This document shows, piece after piece, positions 1-7,211 of a DNA stretch of 64,000 bases; position 1 is the stretch's first letter, and each line of letters opens with the position of its first letter. Both the position numbers and the translations under genes were made by a program. A model generated the notes under the pieces. That model had not been told where the DNA came from, did not search any database, and saw only the letters and a list, made by a program, of their open reading frames with translations. The stretch is from Streptococcus iniae. GTDB lineage: Bacteria > Bacillota > Bacilli > Lactobacillales > Streptococcaceae. The stretch lies in assembly GCF_030732225.1 (NCBI RefSeq), contig NZ_CP132230.1, forward strand, positions 1,392,001-1,456,000. Direction: 5' to 3'.

Positions 1-504
1 AACAGAAGCCCCGTAAACAAGAATTTCCGCAGGATACTCAAGGTTTTCAGCTAATGCAAAGAGTTCAGCAGATGGGATTTCTCTCGCCAATACGGTTTCA
101 ACTGCACCGTGTTGCCCCCAAAAATTAACTTGTCGGCTTGAAGTCACAAAAACCGATGTGTCGTAAATGAGTTTAAAATTGTAGCCATCTCGTTTGTTAA
201 CGTAAAAAAGACCTGCATCACCTACAACAAGGTAATCAACTTGAATGTCTTTCATAAGGTCTAAGAAAGGCTTAACAGAATCCATCATATCCTGATGCAT
301 CAAGGCATTGCAGGCGACAGTCAATTCTTTTCCTGCCTCATGAACCAACCTTGCAATCTCTCTTAAGTCGTCATCAGAAAAATGATGTGGGAGACGTAAA
401 CCATAATTTTCTTCACCAACATAAATGCGGTCAACTCCAATTGCTAGGAGTTCTTTAACTTGTTCAATACTTTCAGCTGTAGCTGTTATGATTATTTTTT
501 CCAT
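1..504 (-). CDS. U32-family peptidase, N-terminal part (runs off the window)
   Basis: The minus strand is open from an ATG at 504 to the window edge (168 codons, no stop seen). The protein starts MEKIIITATAESIEQ and continues with IYVGEENYGLRLP and a long TIM-barrel-like pattern, as in the smaller of the two U32 peptidase-like proteins that streptococci carry in tandem. Known relatives are linked to collagenase-like activity or to tRNA/rRNA hydroxylation, so the substrate is open. A TATAAT lies only about ten bases before the ATG and no ribosome binding site is visible, so the transcript may be nearly leaderless. Family call is fairly sure; the C-terminal end is outside the window. Confidence 0.8.
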   Translation of the reverse strand, partial: MEKIIITATAESIEQVKELLAIGVDRIYVGEENYGLRLPHHFSDDDLREIARLVHEAGKELTVACNALMHQDMMDSVKPFLDLMKDIQVDYLVVGDAGLFYVNKRDGYNFKLIYDTSVFVTSSRQVNFWGQHGAVETVLAREIPSAELFALAENLEYPAEILVYGASV

Positions 505-513
505 ATAAAAAAT

Positions 514-541
514 ATTATAACAAATTTTTAGCTCTTTGAAA
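514..541 (-). promoter_or_regulatory. promoter of the U32 peptidase gene
   Basis: Minus strand TATAAT at 519-514 with a poor -35 (TTTCAA, 541-536, 16 bp spacer). The expected transcription start falls about three bases before the ATG at 504, leaving no room for a Shine-Dalgarno sequence. Confidence 0.45.
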
Positions 542-563
542 GCACATTTCTTGCCAATTATGA

Positions 564-577
564 TAACTTGTGCTTAT
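564..577. repeat. 14-bp direct repeat flanking the IS30 element (partner 3278-3291)
   Basis: TAACTTGTGCTTAT occurs at 564-577 and again at 3278-3291. The copies lie 6 bp and 5 bp outside the outermost inverted repeats of the IS30-type element. This is too long and too far out to be a normal IS30 target duplication. Confidence 0.7.
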
Positions 578-1682
578 GCTAAATTCTCAAAGTAAGTTCC
601 ACCTCTAGTAGAAATGGAATTTAGTCTGATAAAAACCAATAAAAACCAACGAAAATCCGTCTCAGACTAAGTTCCGTTGGTTTTTATAATACTTGATTTC
701 ATAGGTTTTCAGAGTTAAAAATCGCAAAAAAAGGGTACAAGAAAACCTCCTCATCTGAAAGCGTTTCAGATTAAGTTCCGCTATGGTTGAAGTTAGTGTG
801 AGACGTTTAGGTTGTATCAGTTAGTTGATTAGGTTAGATTTTGTCTTTTATTAGATTTTGTCTTTTAATAGTTTGGGAGATTGGCAGACGTCTTCCGCAG
901 TAATTTCCTCAATACCGAGTATACTTGCGATGTCTTTTCCGTAAGTAAAAGAGAATAGCTCATAAGCCGTTTTACCATTTAGAGCCTGTCTCTTAACGCT
1001 GTTGATATGAGATAGTGCCAGATTAATGTCCTCTTGAGTCAAGTTGTCGAAGGAAGTCCCCTTAGGCAGTATGTCTCTCACGAGGGTATGATTCTTCTCG
1101 ATTCTTGCTTTCTGGTCAGACCGATTAGGGTCACAAAAGAAGAGTTGAGACTGTCCACAAACATCTATCTCAATATCATCCACTCTAGCGAATTCCCCAC
1201 CATTATCCGTTAGGATAACAGGAAAGAGTTTGAAGAAGTCTCTCTTGTTATCATAGAGTGTCCTCTTAATGACCTGTATGTGTTTAGCAGTTTCGATAGC
1301 TGTCTTAGAATCCATCAGTTTGGCAAAGATGAAGTTACAGAAGGCGACATTGAAGGTGAGAAGGACCTTTCCACCAATCCGTCCAATAACCGTGTCCATT
1401 TCAAGCCAGGAGTTCAGCTCTGATTGGTTCATGTGTTCTATAAAATCCTCGTACCGTCGCCCTTCTTTAATCGCTTTTGGAATAGGAGGGAGTGTGCTCT
1501 TTCGCCTTTTTTTGAACTTCACAGCTCTAGGTAGGTCGATTGGTGTGATGGATAGGTAGCCTTTCTTGATGTGTCGATAAACGGTTGAAGAACTCACTTC
1601 TAGATCGTTGGTTGAATAGGTTACACTAAACTAGACAGAAATTATAAAGTGTTCTACACTTAAGAAAAACGGGAGAAAAACC

Positions 1683-1973
1683 ATGTCTAGAAAAGTACGT
1701 CGTCACTTCACCGATGATTTTAAGCAACAAATTGTGGACCTTTACAATGCTGGTAGAAAGCGTAGCAGCCTCATCAAGGAATACGAGCTAACCCCTTCCA
1801 CCTTCGATAAGTGGGTTAGACAAGCCAAAACAACTGGTTCATTCAAGTCTGTTGATAATCTGACAGATGAACAGCGGGAGCTAATTGAACTCAGGAAACA
1901 CAATAAAGAACTCGAAATGCAATTAGATATCCTAAAGCAAGCGGCAGTGATTATGGCACAAAAAGGGAAATAA
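1683..1973 (+). CDS. IS3-family transposase OrfA (helix-turn-helix subunit)
   Basis: 96 aa protein with an N-terminal helix-turn-helix (FTDDFKQQIVDLYNAG..LIKEYELTPSTFDKWVRQ) followed by a leucine-zipper-like coiled coil (LIELRKHNKELEMQLDILKQAAVIMAQ). In this family OrfA binds the element ends and is also made as an OrfA-OrfB fusion by -1 frameshifting. The end of the gene has an A-rich slip site (CAAAAAGG) and orfB is open in the -1 frame from there. Start at 1683 follows GGGAGAAAAACC. Confidence 0.9.
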   Translation: MSRKVRRHFTDDFKQQIVDLYNAGRKRSSLIKEYELTPSTFDKWVRQAKTTGSFKSVDNLTDEQRELIELRKHNKELEMQLDILKQAAVIMAQKGK

Positions 1974-2008
1974 TCACTGCTAATAAGGCTAAATACAGCA
2001 TTTCAAAG

Positions 2009-2788
2009 ATGTGTCGCTGGCTGAATATGCCACGCTCAAGTTATTACTATCAAGCCGTGGAGTCAGTATCTGAAACGGAGTTTGAAGAAACTATTAAAAG
2101 AATTTTCCTCGAGAGCGAGTCCAGATACGGATCCAGAAAAATCAAAATATGCTTGAATAACGAAGGTATCACACTTTCACGGCGTCGGATTCGACGCATT
2201 ATGAAGCGACTCAATTTGGTTTCTGTTTATCAGAAAGCCACCTTCAAACCACATTCTAGAGGCAAGAATGAAGCCCCTATTCCCAACCACTTAGACAGGC
2301 AGTTTAAGCAAGAAAGACCACTACAAGCCTTAGTCACTGACTTAACCTATGTTCGTGTAGGCAATCGTTGGGCTTATGTTTGCCTCATCATTGACCTATA
2401 CAACCGTGAAATCATCGGCCTGTCTCTTGGTTGGCACAAGACCGCTGAACTCGTTAAGCAAGCCATACAAAGCATCCCTTACGCCCTGACCAAAGTCAAG
2501 ATGTTCCATTCAGATCGTGGCAAAGAGTTTGATAATCAGTTAATTGATGAAATATTGGAAGCCTTTGGAATCACACGTTCGCTTAGTCAGGCTGGTTGTC
2601 CTTATGACAATGCCGTAGCTGAAAGTACGTATCGTGCTTTCAAAATTGAATTTGTTTATCAAGAAACCTTTCAATCGCTGGAAGAACTAGTTCTTAAGAC
2701 TAAAGACTATGTTCATTGGTGGAATTACCACCGCATTCATGGTAGTCTCAACTACCAAACACCAATGACTAAAAGATTAATTGCCTAG
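2009..2788 (+). CDS. IS3-family transposase OrfB (DDE integrase core)
   Basis: 259 aa with the IS3 HTH_21 region (YGSRKIKICLNNEGITLSRRRIRRIM) and the rve integrase fold; the catalytic triad is seen in VTDLTYV, HSDRGKEFDN and AVAESTYRAFK. The frame is open upstream of 2009 into the end of orfA, in the -1 frame, so the working product is probably the OrfAB fusion and the ATG at 2009 may not be used. It appears full length and intact, unlike the IS30 gene it sits in. It differs at many residues from the copy at 56846-57625, so the two copies are not a recent duplication. Confidence 0.9.
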   Translation: MCRWLNMPRSSYYYQAVESVSETEFEETIKRIFLESESRYGSRKIKICLNNEGITLSRRRIRRIMKRLNLVSVYQKATFKPHSRGKNEAPIPNHLDRQFKQERPLQALVTDLTYVRVGNRWAYVCLIIDLYNREIIGLSLGWHKTAELVKQAIQSIPYALTKVKMFHSDRGKEFDNQLIDEILEAFGITRSLSQAGCPYDNAVAESTYRAFKIEFVYQETFQSLEELVLKTKDYVHWWNYHRIHGSLNYQTPMTKRLIA

Positions 2789-3313
2789 AAAAACACTTTA
2801 TAAATGTTGTACAGAAAAGTGTTGCCTTTTCACTTTGTTCAAAGGGATTCCTTCTCTAGATTCAACTAAAAGTTTTTCGTAGTTCCTTTGAGCTTGCTTA
2901 GCAAGATAGAAGGTCTTCTTGTAACCACAGTTGATCCTCCTCTTTGGACACCCATTACAAACATAGGGAGCTTTTCTTAGTAGCGGACAGTCTAGGCAGT
3001 CTTTGGTTGATTCTCTTAGTTGCTTATTTCGTTTGACTTCTTTTGCGATAGTAGTAGGGTGTTTCAGTAGATTAAGCCCGATGGCTTTAAAGGTTTCTCC
3101 TCTATCCAAACCAGATTGGATGTCATTACGGTCTGAGAGAGTTAGGTGTTTGTGTTTTGTCATGATGGATAAACTCATTTCTAATCCAAACGTCTCAGAC
3201 TTAATTCCACCATAAAAATCCTTTTCACACTAACTTCCGGTTTTGGAGGGCAGACGGAACTTACTTTGAGAAATTACTAACTTGTGCTTATTTTGCGAAT
3301 TTTTTAAAAAACC

Positions 3314-3342
3314 GTGACAAATAGCTTTTTTTATGGTAAAAT
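3314..3342 (+). promoter_or_regulatory. promoter of the DUF3270-type gene
   Basis: GTGACA (3314-3319), 17 bp spacer, TAAAAT (3337-3342) with an extended -10 TG at 3334-3335. The gene begins 33 bp further on with AAAGGAGA as ribosome binding site. Confidence 0.6.
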
Positions 3343-3374
3343 GTCTTAGTATCTCAAATAGAAAGGAGAAGACA

Positions 3375-3659
3375 ATGCCAGCTTCATTGAAAAACCATCA
3401 AGACTATGATTACGAGCAGTATGACCAATCAGAAACTCCTAAATACCAAGATTTTCAAGAGCTAAACAATCACAGTGCTAAACTAGAAGAACTCTTTTTC
3501 TTTGGACGTATTACTATCTTTAGTTTAATTACTGTCTTGTTAGCATTTGCTCTTCTCGCTATGAAACTAGCTCCCTTCTGGGCTTTCTTATTCTCAAGTG
3601 CATTAAGCTATGGGCTCACAAGCCTAATAGCCAAAACTCTAAAATCAATGATTGCTTAA
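3375..3659 (+). CDS. DUF3270-like small membrane protein
   Basis: 94 aa. A longer in-frame start at 3333 exists, but it overlaps the -10 of the promoter and has no ribosome binding site; ATG 3375 follows AAAGGAGAAGAC. Residues 1-45 are polar and tyrosine/glutamine rich; two hydrophobic segments follow (about 50-70 and 73-90). This layout matches the streptococcal DUF3270 family of unknown function, often found near lgt/hprK in this genus. It runs toward the convergent YtxH gene and shares a bidirectional terminator with it. Function is not known. Confidence 0.7.
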   Translation: MPASLKNHQDYDYEQYDQSETPKYQDFQELNNHSAKLEELFFFGRITIFSLITVLLAFALLAMKLAPFWAFLFSSALSYGLTSLIAKTLKSMIA

Positions 3660-3660
3660 A

Positions 3661-3689
3661 AAAATCTGCTCTTGTGAGCAGATTTTTTT
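3661..3689. terminator. bidirectional terminator
   Basis: Stem ATCTGCTC/GAGCAGAT with a 4-base loop, A-run before and T-run after, between convergent genes ending at 3659 and 3712. Confidence 0.85.
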
Positions 3690-3711
3690 AGTTAGTGATT
3701 TGTCGCGAAGA

Positions 3712-4185
3712 CTAGTGTTCAGTTTTTAGGATTTCTTCATCCTCAGGTATTAATACTTCCACTGAATCAGTAGCAAGAACATCATCTTCTTCTAAGGTTT
3801 CTTCTTTTTTGGTGATATCAATAATAATATCATCATCATTTTCAACAACAGTATCATCTTCTTCAGCTAAATCTGCTGCCAACTCTGAAAATTTGTGGAC
3901 AAAATCACTTGTTTTTTCTTTGACCATATCAAAAACTTGATCCTTTGTTAACTCACCAGATTCAAATTTTTGTTTATAGTCATTGAAGGTTTCTTTAGCA
4001 AGATGTGTATATTCTTGCCCTTTTTCTTTGGCCATTTGATGATAATCATCTGGATTTTCCTTGTAGGCTTCGATAGCTTTTTCAACCCGTGTTTTAACTT
4101 TTTTACCTTGTTCAGTTGATAAAAAATACGCAGTAGCAACACCTGTTGCAGTACCAATAACTAATGATTTAAAAAAATTACCCAT
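3712..4185 (-). CDS. YtxH-domain protein
   Basis: 157 aa from the ATG at 4185 (AAAAGGAGAAAAAAA before it); a longer in-frame start at 4230 lies inside the upstream gene and is rejected. Residues 3-20 form a Gly/Ala-rich membrane segment (FKSLVIGTATGVATAYFLST), followed by a basic, helical YtxH region and a very acidic tail (EEDDTVVENDDDIIID). YtxH proteins are small membrane-anchored general-stress proteins of unknown action. The start overlaps the end of the DUF948 gene by 8 bp, pointing to translational coupling; the pair DUF948-YtxH is a common unit in Firmicutes. Confidence 0.8.
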   Translation of the reverse strand: MGNFFKSLVIGTATGVATAYFLSTEQGKKVKTRVEKAIEAYKENPDDYHQMAKEKGQEYTHLAKETFNDYKQKFESGELTKDQVFDMVKEKTSDFVHKFSELAADLAEEDDTVVENDDDIIIDITKKEETLEEDDVLATDSVEVLIPEDEEILKTEH

Positions 4186-4585
4186 TTTTTTTCTCCTTTT
4201 TAGTGAATACTTTTGAAGCAACTTTTCCAACTAGAGCAGCCTTACTAACCTTTGTCACAGCCCCTGATGCACCAGATGCTTTTTTACCAATGTTTCGCGC
4301 TTGATGATTTAAGTCTGAAACACTTTCTGATAAATCAGCAATGGCTACAAAAAGAGGATCAATGGTTGCCACTTTTCCAGTAACATCTTCCACCAATACA
4401 TTAGCTTTAGCCAAAATTTCATTAGTTTGGTAAAGGCTAACATTGACATCGCTAGTTAATAGAGAGATTGTTTTTTTCGTTTCTTCAATGGTTTCTGAAA
4501 CTTTTTTCAAAACAATGATTAAAAAGATTACTAAAGCAACAAATGCTAGTGCAATAATAATCAATGCAATTCCTACTAAATCCAT
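4178..4585 (-). CDS. DUF948-family membrane protein
   Basis: 135 aa. One N-terminal membrane helix (residues about 3-27, VGIALIIIALAFVALVIFLIIVL) followed by a long amphipathic helix region (VSETIEETKKTISLLTSDVNV..) typical of DUF948 proteins, then a basic tail ending KKEKKNG. Lies 17 bp after lgt and overlaps the YtxH gene by 8 bp, so hprK-lgt-DUF948-ytxH form one transcription unit. The family is linked to general stress; a molecular role is not established. Confidence 0.8.
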   Translation of the reverse strand: MDLVGIALIIIALAFVALVIFLIIVLKKVSETIEETKKTISLLTSDVNVSLYQTNEILAKANVLVEDVTGKVATIDPLFVAIADLSESVSDLNHQARNIGKKASGASGAVTKVSKAALVGKVASKVFTKKEKKNG

Positions 4586-4602
4586 ATTTTTCTCCTTTTC
4601 CC

Positions 4603-5382
4603 TTATTCCTGATAATAAGGAATTCCTTGGCGTCTACGTCTGACAAGAACAAAGGTAATGCCTGTCACAATCAAAATTGCTGATAAAATCTGCGATACGC
4701 GTAGCCCCATTAACATCAAACTGTCTGTACGCATACCTTCAATAATCATACGGCCCAAGCCATACCAAATCAGGTAAAAAGCAAGGACTTCACCTTCTTT
4801 AAGCAACTTCCTTTTACGTCTTAATACCATGATGATCACAAATCCCACTAAATTCCAAAGGGATTCATATAAAAAAGTAGGCTGACGGTAATGCCCTTCA
4901 ATAAACATTTGTTTCTGAATAAATTCTGGTAGGTAATTAAGGCTTTTAACTGCCTTACCATATGCTTCTTGATTAACAAAATTTCCCCAACGACCAATAG
5001 CTTGTGCAATCATAACTGCTGGGGCGATAATATCAAGAAAAGCAATGGGGTTAATAACCTTATAATAAGAGTAAATCAGCAGAACCAATACTCCTGTTAA
5101 CAAGCCTCCATAGATAGCAATACCACCATTCCAAATGGCAAAAATCTCAGTCAAATGTTGGCTGTAATAGGACCATTCAAAAAGAACGTAATAAATTCTA
5201 GCCCCTAAAATAGCCAGCGGAAAGGCAATTAAGACAAAATCAATGACATCATCACTGGTGATTTTTTTTCGGGGAGCTTCTTTGGTAACAAGATAAACAG
5301 CTAGCAGTAAGCCAAGCATAATACACAGTGCATACCAATGAATCGCAAAGGGACCAATTTTTAGTGCAATGGGATCAATCAT
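4603..5382 (-). CDS. lgt: prolipoprotein diacylglyceryl transferase
   Basis: 259 aa integral membrane enzyme that moves diacylglycerol from phosphatidylglycerol to the lipobox cysteine of prelipoproteins, such as PstS in this window. Seven hydrophobic segments are visible. The family signature [13 protein letters not shown] lies near residue 135, the N-terminal [17 protein letters not shown] is typical, and the H of IHWY and the R of GRWGNF are the usual key residues. Length is normal for streptococci. The start overlaps the hprK stop by 4 bp (ATGA), the usual hprK-lgt arrangement in this genus. Confidence 0.96.
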   Translation of the reverse strand: MIDPIALKIGPFAIHWYALCIMLGLLLAVYLVTKEAPRKKITSDDVIDFVLIAFPLAILGARIYYVLFEWSYYSQHLTEIFAIWNGGIAIYGGLLTGVLVLLIYSYYKVINPIAFLDIIAPAVMIAQAIGRWGNFVNQEAYGKAVKSLNYLPEFIQKQMFIEGHYRQPTFLYESLWNLVGFVIIMVLRRKRKLLKEGEVLAFYLIWYGLGRMIIEGMRTDSLMLMGLRVSQILSAILIVTGITFVLVRRRRQGIPYYQE

Positions 5383-6311
5383 GGTCTGTCCTCATTTTGG
5401 CTAATCAAGTTGGTTAGACGATCTTCAAATGTCTTAGTGGCATCAAAGCCCATTTGTTTTGCTCGGTAGTTCATAGCCGCAGCTTCAATAACAACCGAAA
5501 CGTTACGACCAGTTTTCACTGGAATTCTGATCCTTGGAATTCTAACACCCGCAAACTCAATGTCCTCATTTCCATTTCCTAAACGGTCAAAAACTTTGCC
5601 AGCTTCATAATTTTCAAGGTAGATGGCCAGTTGAACTTGTGATGACCCTTTAACGGCGCTTGCGCCATAAAGAGACATGACATCAATAATACCAACTCCA
5701 CGAATTTCTAAGAGATGTCGCAAAATTTCAGCAGGTTCTCCCCAAAGGGTCTCCTCATCTTTGGCATAAACATCAACACGGTCATCTGCAACCAATCGAT
5801 GCCCACGTTTGACAAGTTCCAAACCAGTTTCACTTTTACCAATACCAGAATCTCCTTGAATAAGAACACCCATTCCATAAATGTCCATTAAAACACCATG
5901 AACACTGGTACGTTCTGCCAAAGAAGCATCCAAATAGTAAGAAATACTTCCTGCCAAACGACTGGTCGAAATTTTACTCTTAAGAAGAGAAATGCCTTCT
6001 TCTTTTGCAGCTCGAAGCATCTCATCTGGAATTGATAAATCACGTGATACAATAACCGCTGGGGTATCTGCTTTAAACATTTCTTTTAAGACAGAATAAC
6101 GATTATGAGAAGTCATGGTTGTTAAATAGGACCATTCTTTCATCCCAAATAATTGAATACGTTCTGGGGAATAATAGTCAAAGTAACCTGTCATTTCAAG
6201 ACCAGGACGTGAAATATCAGAAGTTGAAATGATTTTACTTAGCAGTTCATCTGTGCTGTAAATGACTTCAAGTTTAACCTTATCAACTAACATTTTTACT
6301 GTTACTGTCAT
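5379..6311 (-). CDS. hprK: HPr kinase/phosphorylase
   Basis: 310 aa. It phosphorylates Ser46 of HPr when ATP and fructose-1,6-bisphosphate are high and dephosphorylates it at high phosphate, so it is the sensor for CcpA-mediated carbon catabolite repression. The N-terminal domain (1-130) is followed by the catalytic domain with a Walker A motif GDSGIGKSE (about residue 153) and the HPrK signature region [20 protein letters not shown]. The protein is full length. Its targets here probably include the cre sites before bglA and dhaK. It is first in the operon with lgt. Confidence 0.97.
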   Translation of the reverse strand: MTVTVKMLVDKVKLEVIYSTDELLSKIISTSDISRPGLEMTGYFDYYSPERIQLFGMKEWSYLTTMTSHNRYSVLKEMFKADTPAVIVSRDLSIPDEMLRAAKEEGISLLKSKISTSRLAGSISYYLDASLAERTSVHGVLMDIYGMGVLIQGDSGIGKSETGLELVKRGHRLVADDRVDVYAKDEETLWGEPAEILRHLLEIRGVGIIDVMSLYGASAVKGSSQVQLAIYLENYEAGKVFDRLGNGNEDIEFAGVRIPRIRIPVKTGRNVSVVIEAAAMNYRAKQMGFDATKTFEDRLTNLISQNEDRP

Positions 6312-6328
6312 AATTTCTCCTTTTACAC

Positions 6329-6357
6329 ATTATAACATATAAAAGGCTTATGGCTAA
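6329..6357 (-). promoter_or_regulatory. promoter of hprK-lgt operon
   Basis: Extended -10 TGTTATAAT (6337-6329, minus strand) with a weak -35 near 6357-6352. AAAAGGAGAAATT precedes the hprK ATG. Confidence 0.55.
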
Positions 6358-6392
6358 ATCTTTGACTGTCTAATCCGAAAAAAATGATAGTT

Positions 6393-6425
6393 AAAAAGGT
6401 CTTGAAGAACATTGCCTTAAGACCT
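6393..6425 (-). terminator. terminator after the PspC-domain gene
   Basis: Minus strand stem AGGTCTT/AAGACCT (6425-6419 with 6403-6397) followed by a T-run; it separates this gene from the hprK promoter. Confidence 0.75.
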
Positions 6426-6442
6426 GATTTTAAAAGGGTTTC

Positions 6443-6712
6443 TTACCAAAACCAACCATCATCACCATTTACTGGATCTGCATCTTTACGACGTCTTGGG
6501 CCATTGCCGTGTCGTCTTGCAATTACATCTTCTTTGTAGGGTAAGAAAATTGCTAGCAAGATGTAAATAATAACCCCAAATCCCGATGCATACATTAACA
6601 CACCAATGAGGATGCGAGCTACTAATAAATCCCAACCGTATTTATCTGCTAAACCAGCGACAACACCAGCAAGTAGGCGATTTTTTCGTTGCTTGTAAAA
6701 TTGAGTTTCCAT
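6443..6712 (-). CDS. PspC-domain membrane protein
   Basis: 89 aa. The PspC domain is seen as FYKQRKNRLLAGVVAGLADKYGWDLLVARILIGVL followed by a hydrophobic helix (YASGFGVIIYILLAIFLPY) and a basic then acidic tail (RRHGNGPRRRKDADPVNGDDGWFW). PspC-type proteins in Firmicutes are small membrane proteins tied to envelope stress. It has its own promoter (TATAAT at 6745-6740), a strong GGAGGG ribosome binding site and its own terminator, so it is monocistronic. Confidence 0.85.
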   Translation of the reverse strand: METQFYKQRKNRLLAGVVAGLADKYGWDLLVARILIGVLMYASGFGVIIYILLAIFLPYKEDVIARRHGNGPRRRKDADPVNGDDGWFW

Positions 6713-6761
6713 CCTATCCCTCCTATTCTATCTATTTGTATTATAAATGATGGACGGGCAA

Positions 6762-6788
6762 AAAAAATCAGACTTTTGACTGATTTTT
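6762..6788 (-). terminator. terminator overlapping the end of the SprT-like gene
   Basis: AAAAATCAG...CTGATTTTTT stem whose left arm contains the stop codon of the SprT-like gene (6768-6770); T-rich on the minus strand. Confidence 0.7.
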
Positions 6789-7211
6789 TAAGCTTATCTT
6801 ACCATGGCAGTTACCACAAAAATACTTATTGGTATTTATTTTTCGTTTGCGTTTAAAAAGGTGATGACACCTTAAACATTCATAAAGCCAATAAGTCTGA
6901 TGACGCGTTGAACAAGGAGCATATCTTAGACCGTCTACTGCTTTTAAGAGGTCCTTGAATGCCTTGTCTTTATGCTTATAGCCTTGCCCTTGAAAATAAA
7001 GGTGATAATGACAGAGTTCATGTCTGACAATCTGTCGAAAAATGGCTATCCCAAATTCTTCTAGTAGGGCTGGGTTAAAATCAAGATGACCATCTTGTGG
7101 GAAAAATCGTCCCCCTGTCGTTCTTAATCTAGTATTCCATTTTGCCTGATGGTGAAAAACCTTCCCGAAGTCTTCAAGGGAGACTTCTTTAACATATTCA
7201 GTGAGATTCAT
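6768..7211 (-). CDS. SprT-like zinc metallopeptidase family protein
   Basis: 147 aa. It has the zinc-binding motif HELCHYH (near residue 66) and C-terminal CLRCHHLF and CGNCH pairs that likely form a zinc ribbon, the SprT/Spartan-like domain order. Bacterial SprT-like proteins have no firmly known substrate. The start overlaps the 3' end of tex by 14 bp and the ATG sits behind CACTGAATATG-type sequence, so it is translated together with tex. Full length for streptococci (about 145-150 aa). Confidence 0.9.
   Translation of the reverse strand: MNLTEYVKEVSLEDFGKVFHHQAKWNTRLRTTGGRFFPQDGHLDFNPALLEEFGIAIFRQIVRHELCHYHLYFQGQGYKHKDKAFKDLLKAVDGLRYAPCSTRHQTYWLYECLRCHHLFKRKRKINTNKYFCGNCHGKISLKNQSKV

Larger units (their letters stand above)
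1613..2832 (+). mobile_element. IS3-family element (IS981-like), copy 1
   Basis: 1220 bp element with ends TGAATAGGTTACACTAAAC (left) and, on the other strand, TGAAAAGGCAACACTTTTC (right), i.e. TG...CA ends as usual in IS3. The ends were fixed by comparison with copy 2 at 56801-58019, which has a clear 4-bp target duplication. This copy has TGGT before and CTTT after it, so no duplication. Size and proteins are close to what I recall of IS981 (about 1.2 kb) of Lactococcus. Two overlapping-frame ORFs encode the transposase. Confidence 0.85.
851..3163 (-). pseudogene. IS30-family transposase, split by IS3 insertion and deletion
   Basis: The N-terminal piece (3163 down to 2833) begins MTKHKHLTLSDRND, with the IS30 helix-turn-helix region and a CxxC cluster (CLDCPLL..CNGCPKRR). 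The C-terminal piece (1612 down to 851) carries the DDE core (LEMDTVIG.., VILTDNGGEF.., and the E of RIEKNHTLVRDILPKG). The pieces do not join: the N-terminal one stops after GIPLNK and the C-terminal one resumes at NDLEVSSSTVYRH, so about 30 codons expected in this family are missing at the insertion site. The gene is therefore not restorable by removing the inserted element. A start at 3163 is preferred over 3178 because family members begin near MTKHKHLT. Confidence 0.8.
584..3272 (-). mobile_element. decayed IS30-family element, interrupted by an IS3-family element
   Basis: Outer inverted repeats TTCTCAAAGTAAGTTCC (584-600) and its exact complement (3256-3272) bound the remains of an IS30 transposase gene (two pieces on the minus strand) and an inserted IS3-family element at 1613-2832. 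A second inverted pair, GAAGTTAGTGTGAG at 789-802 and its near-complement at 3225-3238, and several copies of TCAGACTAAGTTCC lie inside the ends. Without the inner element about 1.47 kb remains, longer than a usual IS30 element, so the ends may include a second solo IS end. The transposase resembles the IS1239 type of streptococci. Confidence 0.6.

Noticed and set aside
564..577. 14-bp repeat as IS30 target duplication
   Set aside because: Not adjacent to the IS ends and far longer than the 2-3 bp made by this family.
1269..1559. Open frame on the plus strand inside the IS30 transposase remnant
   Set aside because: Antisense to recognisable transposase sequence; no ribosome binding site and no family resemblance.
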